Assembly: GCF_001424305.1 (NCBI RefSeq)
Contig: NZ_LMPD01000002.1
Location: forward strand, 233,531-297,530
Direction of reading: 5' to 3'
Origin: Pedobacter sp. Leaf176
GTDB taxonomy: Bacteria > Bacteroidota > Bacteroidia > Sphingobacteriales > Sphingobacteriaceae
DNA length: 64,000 bases
This document shows positions 9,307 to 18,049 of this stretch, piece by piece. Made by a program: the position numbers and the translations under genes. Below the pieces are notes generated by a model that saw nothing but the letters and a program-made list of their open reading frames with translations, searched no databases and was not told the DNA's origin. The first letter of the stretch is position 1. Every line of letters starts with the position of its first letter.

Positions 9307-10722
9307 ATGACAGATAACAATTCAAAACAATATAAATTGGGCATGATAGGTTTAGGTACAATGGGCCGAAACCTTTTGTTAAACATGGCTGACAAAGGCT
9401 TTTCGGTTACAGGATATGATAAGGATCATAAAATGATTTCGAAACTGGAAGAAGAAGGTAAAAATCACAATCTTAAAGGTTTTAATGATATAAAAGATTT
9501 TATCAGCAGTATAGCAACGCCAAGAACCTTGGTTTTATTGGTACCTGCCGGACCTATTGTAGATAGTGTTATCGCAGAATTGAAGCCCCTTTTAACTAAA
9601 GGGGATATTATTATTGATAGTGGAAATTCACATTTTACCGATACGAACCGCAGAGTGGATGAACTGGAGAAAGATGGCTTGCATTTTTTTGGAATGGGGA
9701 TTTCCGGTGGTGAAGAAGGGGCACGATTTGGACCAAGTATGATGCCTGGCGGCGATAAACAGGCTTACAATGTTGTAAAAGACATTCTTAATGCCATCGC
9801 TGCTAAAGTAAACAACGACCCTTGCGTAACCTACATTGGACCAGGTGCTTCCGGTCACTTTGTTAAAATGGTGCATAATGGTATCGAATATGCAATCATG
9901 GAATTGATTGCTGAGGTCTATGGAATCCTAAAAAATGGCCTGGGTTACAGCAATGACGATATTTATAAAGTTTTTAAAAAATGGAATGAAGGCAGGCTTC
10001 AATCATTTTTGATGGAAATCACCACGGAAATCTTTGTTTTTAAAGATGGTGATACCGGAATGGATTTGTTAGACCAGATTAAAGACGAAGCCCGTTCAAA
10101 AGGAACCGGAAAGTGGACTTCAGAAGTTTCAATGGAATTGCAATTACCAATCCCAACGATTAACGAAGCGGTTTCTAACCGGGATTTATCTAAGTTCAAA
10201 CAATTACGCGTATCGCTTGAAGAAGGCTTTGGAAAAAAAGACACTAAAATTGATATTACAATTGAGGAACTGGAAGATGCATTCTATTTCTCAATGATTA
10301 GTGCCTACGCACAAGGAATGCACTTATTAGTTCAGGCTTCAAAAGAATATCAATATGATCTAAAATTGCAGGAAATCGCTAAAATATGGAGGGGTGGCTG
10401 CATCATCAGAGCTAAATTCCTTGAGGATATTTACCAGGCTTACGAAAAGAACAACAGCCTTGAACATCTGTTTGCCGACGAGGGTGTACAAAATATTATA
10501 AAAGGGACCCTTAACGGAACACGCAAAACAGTTTCAGCCTGTATAAATGCGGGTTTGGGCATACCGGCTTTTGCCTCTACCCTAACCTACTTTGATACCC
10601 TTACAACTGGCCGTATGCCTTCAAATTTAATTCAGGCACAGAGAGATTTCTTCGGAGCACATACGTTTGAGCGCATCGATCAGGAAGGCGTATTCCATGC
10701 CGATTGGAATAAATTATCTTAA
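9307..10722 (+). CDS. gnd: 6-phosphogluconate dehydrogenase (decarboxylating)
   Basis: Third enzyme of the oxidative pentose-phosphate pathway: 6-phosphogluconate plus NADP to ribulose-5-phosphate, CO2 and NADPH. The 471-residue product has an N-terminal Rossmann motif (GLGTMG), the substrate-binding ISGGEEGARFGPSMMPGG block and the catalytic Lys187 in FVKMVHNGIEY. This is the long homodimeric form. I use ATG 9307 because the family starts shortly before KLGMIGLG; a TTG at 9271 would add 12 residues of no family relevance. The gene lies 85 bp after the ROK kinase and 22 bp before zwf, probably in one transcript. Confidence 0.96.
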   Translation: MTDNNSKQYKLGMIGLGTMGRNLLLNMADKGFSVTGYDKDHKMISKLEEEGKNHNLKGFNDIKDFISSIATPRTLVLLVPAGPIVDSVIAELKPLLTKGDIIIDSGNSHFTDTNRRVDELEKDGLHFFGMGISGGEEGARFGPSMMPGGDKQAYNVVKDILNAIAAKVNNDPCVTYIGPGASGHFVKMVHNGIEYAIMELIAEVYGILKNGLGYSNDDIYKVFKKWNEGRLQSFLMEITTEIFVFKDGDTGMDLLDQIKDEARSKGTGKWTSEVSMELQLPIPTINEAVSNRDLSKFKQLRVSLEEGFGKKDTKIDITIEELEDAFYFSMISAYAQGMHLLVQASKEYQYDLKLQEIAKIWRGGCIIRAKFLEDIYQAYEKNNSLEHLFADEGVQNIIKGTLNGTRKTVSACINAGLGIPAFASTLTYFDTLTTGRMPSNLIQAQRDFFGAHTFERIDQEGVFHADWNKLS

Positions 10723-10744
10723 CTATCCGATTAAAAAAACAAAG

Positions 10745-12259
10745 ATGAAATCAAATACCGCATTAAATCCAACAATATTCGTAATATTTGGAGGTACAGG
10801 CGATTTAAATAAACGCAAGCTTGCCCCTGCGCTTTATAACTTATTTATTGAAGGCTATATGCCTGATAAATTTGCTGTCATTGGAACCGGAAGAACTGAG
10901 TTTACCGACAACAGCTATAAAAAGGCTTTAGAAGATGCTGTAAATGAATTTTCCCGGTCTGGAAAAGTCAATAAAGAAAAATGGGAAGCGTTCGGAAATA
11001 CCATTCACTATTGCCCCACAGATTTTGCTCAACCGAAAACATTTGAAAATTTAAAAGCAGCAGTAGAAAAATACCAGAAAGAATATGGATCAAATACGCA
11101 GGTAATTTTCTATTTAGCGGTTGCCCCTAATTTCTTCCCTGTTATTGCCGAATGTTTACAAAAGTATAAATTAACGCAAAACGAAGACAACAGCCGGATT
11201 GTAATCGAAAAACCTTTTGGTCATGATTTAGAATCTGCTAAAGAATTGAACAAACTTTTAAGTACCATCTTCACAGAGAAACAAATCTATCGCATCGACC
11301 ATTACTTAGGAAAAGAAACCGTGCAAAATATGATGGCGTTCCGCTTTGCAAACGCTTTATTTGAGCCTTTGTGGAATCGTTCTTATATAGACCATGTTCA
11401 GATATCAGTAACAGAACAGCTCGGCGTTCAGGATCGCGGAGGCTACTACGAAGGTGCGGGAGCTTTAAGGGACATGATTCAAAACCATTTGCTTCAATTG
11501 CTGTGTTTAATCGGTATGGAAGCGCCAATTACCTTTGATGCAGATGAAATCAGAAACCGAAAGGTGGAGGTTTTAAAAGCCATGCGCCCCTTTTCTTCAG
11601 AAGATATCCGTTTTGGAACCGTTCGCGGTCAGTATAGCAAAGGTTGGGTAGAAGGAAAAGAAGTACCTGGTTACCGCCAGGAAAAAGGCGTAGATCCCCA
11701 TTCTAATACGGAAACTTTCGCGGCCGTTAAATTTCATATTGATAACTGGAGATGGCAAGGCATTCCGTTTTACCTTCGCACAGGAAAAAGGCTGAATCAA
11801 ACTTCATCCCTCATTACCATACAATTCAGGGATGTTCCTCATCAGATTTTCTCTTCAGACGTTACTGAAAACTGGCAGCAAAACAGGTTGGTGATCAGCA
11901 TTCAACCGGAAATGAGCATACGCATGCAGGTTCAGGCAAAAAGACCTGGCTTAGACATGGTGCTCAACCCTGTTGATATGGTTTTTGATTACAAAGGTAC
12001 TTACGAAGGCGATACCCCTGAGGCTTACGAAACATTATTACTTGATACCATGATGGGCGACCAAACGTTGTTTATGCGCGGCGACCAGGTGGAAGCGGCC
12101 TGGGAATTGGTAATGCCGATATTGAACACTTGGGAAAGCAAAAAATCAATCAATTTTCCCAACTACCCGGCCGATAGCTGGGGCCCTGAGGAAGCGGAAG
12201 CACTTATCGCAAGAGATGGATTTCATTGGTTTAACCTGCCTTTAAAGAATAAAGAATAA
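10745..12259 (+). CDS. zwf: Glucose-6-phosphate 1-dehydrogenase
   Basis: First enzyme of the oxidative pentose-phosphate pathway: glucose-6-phosphate to 6-phosphogluconolactone with NADP reduction. The 504-residue product has the nucleotide-binding FGGTGDLNKRKL, EKPFGHD and the active-site signature RIDHYLGKE at 183-191 with the base His186. Length is normal. The start at ATG 10745 follows gnd by 22 bp; the open frame extends upstream to a TTG inside gnd, which I reject. It works with the adjacent gnd and pgl to supply NADPH. Confidence 0.97.
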   Translation: MKSNTALNPTIFVIFGGTGDLNKRKLAPALYNLFIEGYMPDKFAVIGTGRTEFTDNSYKKALEDAVNEFSRSGKVNKEKWEAFGNTIHYCPTDFAQPKTFENLKAAVEKYQKEYGSNTQVIFYLAVAPNFFPVIAECLQKYKLTQNEDNSRIVIEKPFGHDLESAKELNKLLSTIFTEKQIYRIDHYLGKETVQNMMAFRFANALFEPLWNRSYIDHVQISVTEQLGVQDRGGYYEGAGALRDMIQNHLLQLLCLIGMEAPITFDADEIRNRKVEVLKAMRPFSSEDIRFGTVRGQYSKGWVEGKEVPGYRQEKGVDPHSNTETFAAVKFHIDNWRWQGIPFYLRTGKRLNQTSSLITIQFRDVPHQIFSSDVTENWQQNRLVISIQPEMSIRMQVQAKRPGLDMVLNPVDMVFDYKGTYEGDTPEAYETLLLDTMMGDQTLFMRGDQVEAAWELVMPILNTWESKKSINFPNYPADSWGPEEAEALIARDGFHWFNLPLKNKE

Positions 12260-12274
12260 ATTTAACTCATCAGC

Positions 12275-12350
12275 TCGAGGTACAAAGCGATCTTATCACA
12301 CTAATAGATAGCGATTGTTAAAGATTGCTTTGTACTTCACAATGACGTTA
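12275..12350. repeat. Degenerate REP-like palindromic element between zwf and pgl
   Basis: The left half (CGAGGTACAAAGCGATCTT from about 12276) is an imperfect inverted copy of the right half (AAGATTGCTTTGTACTTCACAATGACG ending near 12347), so the region can form a long hairpin. A related right half (AAGATTGCCTCACGCCTTGCAATGACG) occurs at 62765-62791. This matches the style of dispersed palindromes ending in 'GCAATGACG' that are common in Bacteroidota intergenic DNA. Confidence 0.7.
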
Positions 12351-12361
12351 CCAAATTAGAT

Positions 12362-13087
12362 ATGAATCTACTTATTTATAAAACACCGGAAGAATTAAAC
12401 CAGGATTTAGCCGACTATGTAATTAAAATTGCTGAAATGGCAATTGAAGAGAATGATCGGTTTAATTTTGTTTTGACAGGCGGTAATTCCCCAAAAGAAT
12501 TATACAGAATCTTATCCATAGATTGTAAAGACAGAATTGACTGGGAGAAAGTCTATTTCTTCTTTGGAGATGAGCGAAATGTGCCGTCAACTGATGATAA
12601 TTACAACGGTTTAATGGCAAAGAAATATTTCTTTGATAATTTGAATATTGCCCAGGACCATATCTTTTATGTTGATACGACCTTAGCACCGGAAAAAGCT
12701 GCTATTGAATACAAAAAAGCGATTGATAAGCACTTTGAAGGTAATGATATTGTTTTTGACTTGATTTTGTTAGGTATGGGCGATGATGCACATACAGCTT
12801 CTATCTTCCCACATACAACATTAGTTAAAGACGAAGAAGTAAATGTCGCATCGGTTTTTGTAGAAAAGCTAAATACTTATCGTATAAGTTTCACTGCACC
12901 ATTAATTAATAAGGCGGAAAACGTAGCTTTCCTTGCCTTTGGAGAAAACAAAGCAAATGCGTTAAGCCACGTAATTGTGGATAAACAAAAAGATTTCGAT
13001 ACTTATCCTGCACAGCTGATAGATCCCATTGATGGAAAATTAACCTGGTTTGTCGATGAAGCAGCAGCGAAATTAATCGAAAGTTAA
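12362..13087 (+). CDS. pgl: 6-phosphogluconolactonase (DevB/Pgl type)
   Basis: Second step of the oxidative pentose-phosphate pathway, hydrolysing 6-phosphogluconolactone. The 241-residue product has the NagB/Pgl fold motifs: FVLTGGNSPKELY near 37-49, FFGDERNVP (about 69-77) and LLGMGDDAHTASIFP (about 137-151), which carries the catalytic His. It is separated from zwf by about 100 bp holding a palindromic repeat, yet keeps orientation and pathway order. The ATG at 12362 is the only sensible start. A strong convergent terminator follows. Confidence 0.95.
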   Translation: MNLLIYKTPEELNQDLADYVIKIAEMAIEENDRFNFVLTGGNSPKELYRILSIDCKDRIDWEKVYFFFGDERNVPSTDDNYNGLMAKKYFFDNLNIAQDHIFYVDTTLAPEKAAIEYKKAIDKHFEGNDIVFDLILLGMGDDAHTASIFPHTTLVKDEEVNVASVFVEKLNTYRISFTAPLINKAENVAFLAFGENKANALSHVIVDKQKDFDTYPAQLIDPIDGKLTWFVDEAAAKLIES

Positions 13088-13137
13088 CTAAAACCGATAA
13101 GTTACGAAGAAATTAATTTACCAGATATTTTATAGAG

Positions 13138-13175
13138 AAAAACGGAATAATCTACTCGATTATTCCGTTTTTTTA
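13138..13175. terminator. Bidirectional terminator between pgl and ppx
   Basis: Arms AAAAACGGAATAATC (13138-13152) and GATTATTCCGTTTTT (13158-13172) pair perfectly around a 5-nt loop. A-run on the left and T-run on the right allow termination of both convergent transcripts. Confidence 0.9.
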
Positions 13176-13222
13176 TTCTAAAAAATGATTTATGAAGAAG
13201 CTTCTTAGATATCTATTCAGAC

Positions 13223-14104
13223 TCAGTTCAATTTTTCTTCAATAAGGAGATTAATGATACCATCTGCCATACCGACTTTAGGTACATAAATCTGTTTAAT
13301 CCCCGTCCATTTCATTAAGGTTAAATAAATTTCACAAGCTGGAATAATCACATCCGCTCTATCCGGATTTAATTCCAAAACTTGTATTCTTTCTTTCAAT
13401 GAATAGCTTGTTAATCGATTGTATAAGGCATTTAACTTTTGCAGGGACATAGGTGCGCCATCTTTTTCATCGGCCATGCGGAAAAGCTTATTTATATTAC
13501 CACCCGTTCCGATACCAGCAAGGTGTTTATGGGCTTTGGTATGCTCTTTAACCCAATCCTTCATTTCGTCCCACGTTTCCTCCTTATCCTGGTTATCGAG
13601 CATTCGTATGGTACCGATATTAAAAGACTTTGATGCTTCAGGTATACCTTTCACAAAAACCGAAAGCTCTGTACTACCTCCGCCAACGTCTATATATAAG
13701 TAAGTTCTGTTTTCATCTAAATTTTGTTCAATGTGGTTAGCATAAATAATATTAGCTTCACGTTGTCCTTCAATAATTTCGAGCGTAAGATTGGCTTCTT
13801 CCTTAATAAGATTAACAATTTCCTGTCCATTTGAAGCTTCACGCATTGCGGATGTGGCACAGGCCAGGTATTCGGTTACATGATAAACATCCATTAAATT
13901 CTTGAACGCTACCATCGTTTTCACCAAATCACCTGCTTTTTTTGGAGATATTTTTTGATCTAGAAATGCATCATCACCCAAACGTAAAGGCACGCGAATC
14001 AAGGTATTTTTTTTGTATTTGAATAATCCGTCCTGTTTACTGATATCAGCGATAAGTAACCTCACCGCATTCGAACCGATATCGATAGCTGCATATCTTA
14101 ACAT
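13223..14104 (-). CDS. ppx: Ppx/GppA-family exopolyphosphatase
   Basis: A 293-residue single-module Ppx/GppA phosphatase of the ASKHA superfamily. The two phosphate-binding loops are AIDIGSNAVRLLI (about 6-18) and YIDVGGGSTELSVF (about 138-151), followed by GIGTGGNINKL. It releases phosphate from polyphosphate ends or hydrolyses (p)ppGpp-type pppGpp. Bacteroidota forms of this short length lack the C-terminal HD-like domains of the E. coli enzyme. The gene starts 1 bp after the ppk1 stop, so it is translationally coupled to the enzyme of the opposite reaction. Confidence 0.92.
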   Translation of the reverse strand: MLRYAAIDIGSNAVRLLIADISKQDGLFKYKKNTLIRVPLRLGDDAFLDQKISPKKAGDLVKTMVAFKNLMDVYHVTEYLACATSAMREASNGQEIVNLIKEEANLTLEIIEGQREANIIYANHIEQNLDENRTYLYIDVGGGSTELSVFVKGIPEASKSFNIGTIRMLDNQDKEETWDEMKDWVKEHTKAHKHLAGIGTGGNINKLFRMADEKDGAPMSLQKLNALYNRLTSYSLKERIQVLELNPDRADVIIPACEIYLTLMKWTGIKQIYVPKVGMADGIINLLIEEKLN

Positions 14105-14105
14105 A

Positions 14106-16163
14106 TTATTGATGCTTTGTTCTCAGGTAGTTATAAATATCAACCTGTGCCCGTGTTTTTTTACTTAACCTGTTTTTATGGTACCTATTATTATTCTGTG
14201 CGTTAATCTGCCTTGACTTTGTATTGTCCTGCAGCTGCAAATCAATGATATCCTGAATTTCTTGTTTCACATCCGGATCCAGAACCGGAAAGCCAACCTC
14301 GACCCTATGCTCAAAGTTCCTGCTCATTAAATCGGCAGAAGACAAGTACATATCATTTTTGCCATTATTACTAAAGATATAGACCCGGGCATGCTCTAAA
14401 AATTTATCTATTATGCTGATGGCAGTAATGTTTTCGCTAAAGCCTTTCACGCCGGGTACAAGGCAGCAAATCCCCCTTATTATAAGTTGAATCTTAACCC
14501 CTGCATTACTCGCCTCATAGAGCTTACTAATAATTCCTTCATCAGCTAAACTATTAACCTTCAAAAGTATATATGCAAGCTTACCAGCTTTTGCATTCCT
14601 TATTTCCCTGTTAACAAAATTAATAAGCCTTGATCTGCTTTCCAATGGAGAAACAATTAAGTGCTTAAACCCTTTAGTCACTGTTCGCTTTGATAAGGCA
14701 TCAAAAAGCTTTACCAAATCGTTGGTAATCTCTTTTTTTGCTGTAAAAATACTGTGATCGCAATACAATCCTGCAGTTTTCTCATTAAAGTTTCCTGTGG
14801 CTAAATTAGCATAGTAAACGGGCTTATCCTTTTCGATTCGCTTAACCAAACAGATTTTTGAATGGACTTTATAATCTGTTAAACCATAGTTAACTTTTAC
14901 GCCTTCTTCCATTAACCTGCTCGTCCAGAAAATATTTGCCTGTTCGTCAAACCTGGCCTTAAGTTCCAGCAACACAGAAACATTTTTTCCGTTTTTTGCT
15001 GCGTTTATTAAAGCATTAATCACTTTTGAATTTTCGGCCAAACGATATAACGTAATTTGTATATCGGTCACTTTTGGATCGATTGCGGCTTCCCGCAGAA
15101 ATAAAATGATGTAATCGTAAGACTGGTATGGGAGATTAATGAGATAATCTTTATGGCTTATTTTGGCAAAAACACTTTGCGTACGGTGCAAACCATGAAC
15201 CTTTAAGGGTATATTTGGTGCGTATTCCAGTTCCTTACCACCAACGTTTGGAAAAGCAATAAAGTCACCGAATTTATGATAACGGTTGCCAGGAATTAAA
15301 CTTTCTGCTTCCAGCTTCAACTTATTCACCAAAACGGTGAGCATGTTCAGGGGCATGGCTGAATCATAAAGCAATCGCATTGGTTTACCTTTCTTTCTTT
15401 TTTCTAAGCTACTTTTTAAATCTTCAATAAATTTGTCATTGATATTTTTATCGATATCCAATTCCGCATCTCGTGTAAGCTGAATAGAGTAGGCCTCAAG
15501 ATTATCATATGAAAAAATATAAAAGATATCATCCAGGCAGTATCGAATAATATCTTCGGCAAGAATAATAAATTTAAGACCGTTAGTTTCAGGCAAAACA
15601 AGAAAACGCGGCAAGTTTGGTGGAATTTCAATTAAAGCATATTTCTCCCTAACCTTTGTATCTTTTTTGGATAATTTGACAAAAAAATACAAAAACCTGT
15701 CTTTCAGTTCAGGAAATGGTTTATCCATATCCAACATGATTGGGACAACGTTGGAAAGAATCTTATCACGGAAATGATTTTTTACAAATTCACCCCGACC
15801 TACATTCAACTGGGTATCGTTGAGAATAAATATCCGGTTTTGCGCCAATTCATTAATTAAGGTCGCCTGAAAAAGCTGTTCAAATTTACGTTCCTGCCTT
15901 ACAACAATATTTTTAATCTCATTGAGTATTTTCTTAGGATTAAAACCCAGAAGTGCTTTTGCCTTTTCGTTTAGATTTGTTAATCGGGTAATTGTTGCTA
16001 CCCTCACCCTGTAAAACTCTTCGAGGTTGGAGGAAAATATCGACAAAAACTTGATCCGTTCGATCAATGGCACAGTCTCATCAGCTGCTTCCTGGAGAAC
16101 ACGTTCGTTAAAATATAACCAGCTTATTTCGCGATTGAAAAAAGGAATTTTCTTTTTGCTCAT
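14106..16163 (-). CDS. ppk1: Polyphosphate kinase 1
   Basis: Reversibly transfers the ATP gamma-phosphate to polyphosphate at the membrane. The 685-residue product has the N-terminal helical domain (NREISWLYFNERVL), a middle PPK head domain and two phospholipase-D-like C-terminal domains. The autophosphorylated histidine is His434 in YKVHSKICLV. The second catalytic histidine is His591 in LEHARVYIFSN, followed by YLSSADLMSRN. All expected motifs and the length are present. It is 1 bp from ppx and about 100 bp downstream of the Lys-rich protein gene on the same strand. Confidence 0.97.
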   Translation of the reverse strand: MSKKKIPFFNREISWLYFNERVLQEAADETVPLIERIKFLSIFSSNLEEFYRVRVATITRLTNLNEKAKALLGFNPKKILNEIKNIVVRQERKFEQLFQATLINELAQNRIFILNDTQLNVGRGEFVKNHFRDKILSNVVPIMLDMDKPFPELKDRFLYFFVKLSKKDTKVREKYALIEIPPNLPRFLVLPETNGLKFIILAEDIIRYCLDDIFYIFSYDNLEAYSIQLTRDAELDIDKNINDKFIEDLKSSLEKRKKGKPMRLLYDSAMPLNMLTVLVNKLKLEAESLIPGNRYHKFGDFIAFPNVGGKELEYAPNIPLKVHGLHRTQSVFAKISHKDYLINLPYQSYDYIILFLREAAIDPKVTDIQITLYRLAENSKVINALINAAKNGKNVSVLLELKARFDEQANIFWTSRLMEEGVKVNYGLTDYKVHSKICLVKRIEKDKPVYYANLATGNFNEKTAGLYCDHSIFTAKKEITNDLVKLFDALSKRTVTKGFKHLIVSPLESRSRLINFVNREIRNAKAGKLAYILLKVNSLADEGIISKLYEASNAGVKIQLIIRGICCLVPGVKGFSENITAISIIDKFLEHARVYIFSNNGKNDMYLSSADLMSRNFEHRVEVGFPVLDPDVKQEIQDIIDLQLQDNTKSRQINAQNNNRYHKNRLSKKTRAQVDIYNYLRTKHQ

Positions 16164-16267
16164 TTAAAAAAATAAAATCCCCGCATGGCAGGGACGCTCA
16201 AAACTGCAAATTAATTTGTTAAGTTGGTGTTAAATAACAACTATAATAATATTAATAAATTATTTAG

Positions 16268-16846
16268 TTATTTTGCTTTCGTTGGTTTCTTAACTGCCGG
16301 TTTTACGTCAGAAACCGCCTTATCTGTTGCGTCCGCAGCTTTCCCAGCTTTGGGTGTATCCTGCTCCGTTTTGGAAGTCGACTTTAAACCAACTTTTTTA
16401 ACTGATGGTGTGTTTTTTCCAACAGTCAAGGGCGCCTGCTCTTTAGGTTTTGTTAAAACTTTTTCTGCCTTCTCCTCTGTTGCAATAGCTGCTACCTTAA
16501 CACTTTGAACAACTGGGTTCGCTTTAGAAACCGCCTTTTTCACGACTTTTTCGGCTTTACTGACTACTTTGTCAGCAGGTTTTTTATTTTTTTTCTCTAC
16601 TTTTTTCGCAGACTTTATTAAGTCGTCTATTTTATGCCCTACATCTGCTTTAATCACTGTAAACTTTTTAGTTAGCTTTTTTGCTACCCTCTTACTGGCT
16701 TTCCCGATTTCTGAGCTTATCTCCGAAGCATCGTGACCCAAACTTTTAACAACTTCTAAAAATTGAGTCGTTAAAGATTCTTCCAATTGTTTTTTGGCTT
16801 CTTTTTTAGTTATTTTTTTTTGAGTGCCTGGCTTAGTGGTTTTCAT
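16268..16846 (-). CDS. Lysine-rich histone-like protein
   Basis: A 192-residue highly basic protein; 48 residues (25%) are lysine, with abundant Ala, Val, Ser and Thr. It has no signal peptide. The first 90 residues are predicted helical and mixed-charge, while the rest is low-complexity with KK and AxKA/VxKP repeats, as in bacterial histone-H1-like or AlgP-like proteins. A nucleoid- or polyanion-binding role is plausible. It lies upstream of ppk1 on the same strand with a 104-bp gap, so it may bind the product of its neighbours. That link is inference. The ATG at 16844-16846 is the only start near the 5' end. Confidence 0.72.
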   Translation of the reverse strand: MKTTKPGTQKKITKKEAKKQLEESLTTQFLEVVKSLGHDASEISSEIGKASKRVAKKLTKKFTVIKADVGHKIDDLIKSAKKVEKKNKKPADKVVSKAEKVVKKAVSKANPVVQSVKVAAIATEEKAEKVLTKPKEQAPLTVGKNTPSVKKVGLKSTSKTEQDTPKAGKAADATDKAVSDVKPAVKKPTKAK

Positions 16847-16922
16847 AATATTTTTCGTTTTTTTGTGCTGATGGTAATTATCTACTAAATCTACTTATTT
16901 TTTTACTTTTAAAGCCAAAACT

Positions 16923-17414
16923 ATGCCTTCTTTTGATATTGTAAGTAAAGTTGATGCGCAAACACTTGACAATGCGGTTAATAATGCGAAAAAGGAAATC
17001 CTGAATCGCTTCGATTTTAGCGGTTCTAAGAGCACCATCGATTTGGATAAAAAAACAAACGTGATTACCATTGTTACAGAAGATGATATGCGCTTGAAAG
17101 CGATAGAAGGCTCTATTATTTCCAGGATGATGAAACAAAATTTAGATCCTAAAAGTTTAGACTTTGGCGATGAACATCAGGCTTCAGGTAATATGATTCG
17201 CAAGGAAATTAGCATTAAAGAAGGTTTAGATAAGGAAGCGGCAAAAAAAGTTGTCGCCAAGATTAAAACAAGTGGCTTAAAAGTTCAACCCTCCATTATG
17301 GATGATCAGGTTCGTGTGACAGCAAAGAAAATCGACGACCTACAGGCTGTGATCAATCTTTGTCGTAATGAAGATTTCGGTCAACCGCTACAGTACATTA
17401 ATATGCGTAACTAA
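16923..17414 (+). CDS. yajQ: YajQ-family (DUF520) nucleotide-binding protein
   Basis: A 163-residue cytoplasmic protein of the YajQ family, two ferredoxin-like domains. Family markers are MPSFDIVSKVD at the start, NRFDFSGSKSTI (about 29-40) and the C-terminal VRVTAKKIDDLQAVI. Members from other bacteria bind c-di-GMP or RNA/tRNA; the role here is unknown. It is divergent from the Lys-rich protein gene with 76 bp between starts. Length is normal. Confidence 0.93.
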   Translation: MPSFDIVSKVDAQTLDNAVNNAKKEILNRFDFSGSKSTIDLDKKTNVITIVTEDDMRLKAIEGSIISRMMKQNLDPKSLDFGDEHQASGNMIRKEISIKEGLDKEAAKKVVAKIKTSGLKVQPSIMDDQVRVTAKKIDDLQAVINLCRNEDFGQPLQYINMRN

Positions 17415-17535
17415 GACTAGGATTTTAGGATTGCAAGATTAAATTTCGACAAATACTCCATCATTGATGAAATTAGTACAATTGAAATGATGATGATAGT
17501 ATTCCGTGTTACATTTTACCTTTTACATTTTAGCT

Positions 17536-17967
17536 ATGGAAATAAGTGAAAACGGATTTATATTTTCGGATAACAAGGAACTTCTCAAAATCAACGCTGT
17601 TCATCATTTTTTAAGTAAGGAATCGTACTGGGCAAAAAACATTCCATTAGAAACCGTAAAAAAATCAATTGAAAATTCACTTTGTTTTGGCATATATAAA
17701 GATAATGAACAAATAGGGTTCGCCCGCTGGGTAACAGATAAAGCAACTTTCGCTTACTTATGCGACGTTTATGTAACACAGAATTACCGCGGTTTGGGCT
17801 TATCGAAAAAACTTATGGCTTTCATGATTTTTCACCCCGATTTGCAGGGATTACGCCGCTATCAGTTGGCAACTTTAGATGCTCATGAATTGTACCGCCA
17901 ATTTGGCTTCTCTTCGCTAAAAAATCCCGAAAGGCAAATGGCAATTGTTGTAGAAAACATTTACTAA
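17536..17967 (+). CDS. GNAT-family N-acetyltransferase
   Basis: A 143-residue acetyltransferase of the small GNAT type. The acetyl-CoA-binding motif A is visible as YVTQNYRGLGLSKKLM (about 89-104), after a core strand FAYLCDVYV. The C-terminal HELYRQFGFSSL is the conserved end of this subfamily, which is widely annotated without a known substrate. ATG 17536 is preferred over a GTG at 17506, because the extra 10 codons come from the low-complexity TTTACATTTTA repeat upstream. Confidence 0.88.
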   Translation: MEISENGFIFSDNKELLKINAVHHFLSKESYWAKNIPLETVKKSIENSLCFGIYKDNEQIGFARWVTDKATFAYLCDVYVTQNYRGLGLSKKLMAFMIFHPDLQGLRRYQLATLDAHELYRQFGFSSLKNPERQMAIVVENIY

Positions 17968-18049
17968 AAAGAAAGAGTTTAGCCAACTATATCCTGCTGA
18001 AAACCTTTTTACGGCTTTCTTGTTTTCTAATCAAACAAAATAAAAAACG

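Noticed and set aside
17440..17535. GTG start and extra 10 codons for the small GNAT gene
   Set aside because: The extension encodes low-complexity TTTACATTTTA repeat sequence; the ATG at 17536 gives the family-like start.
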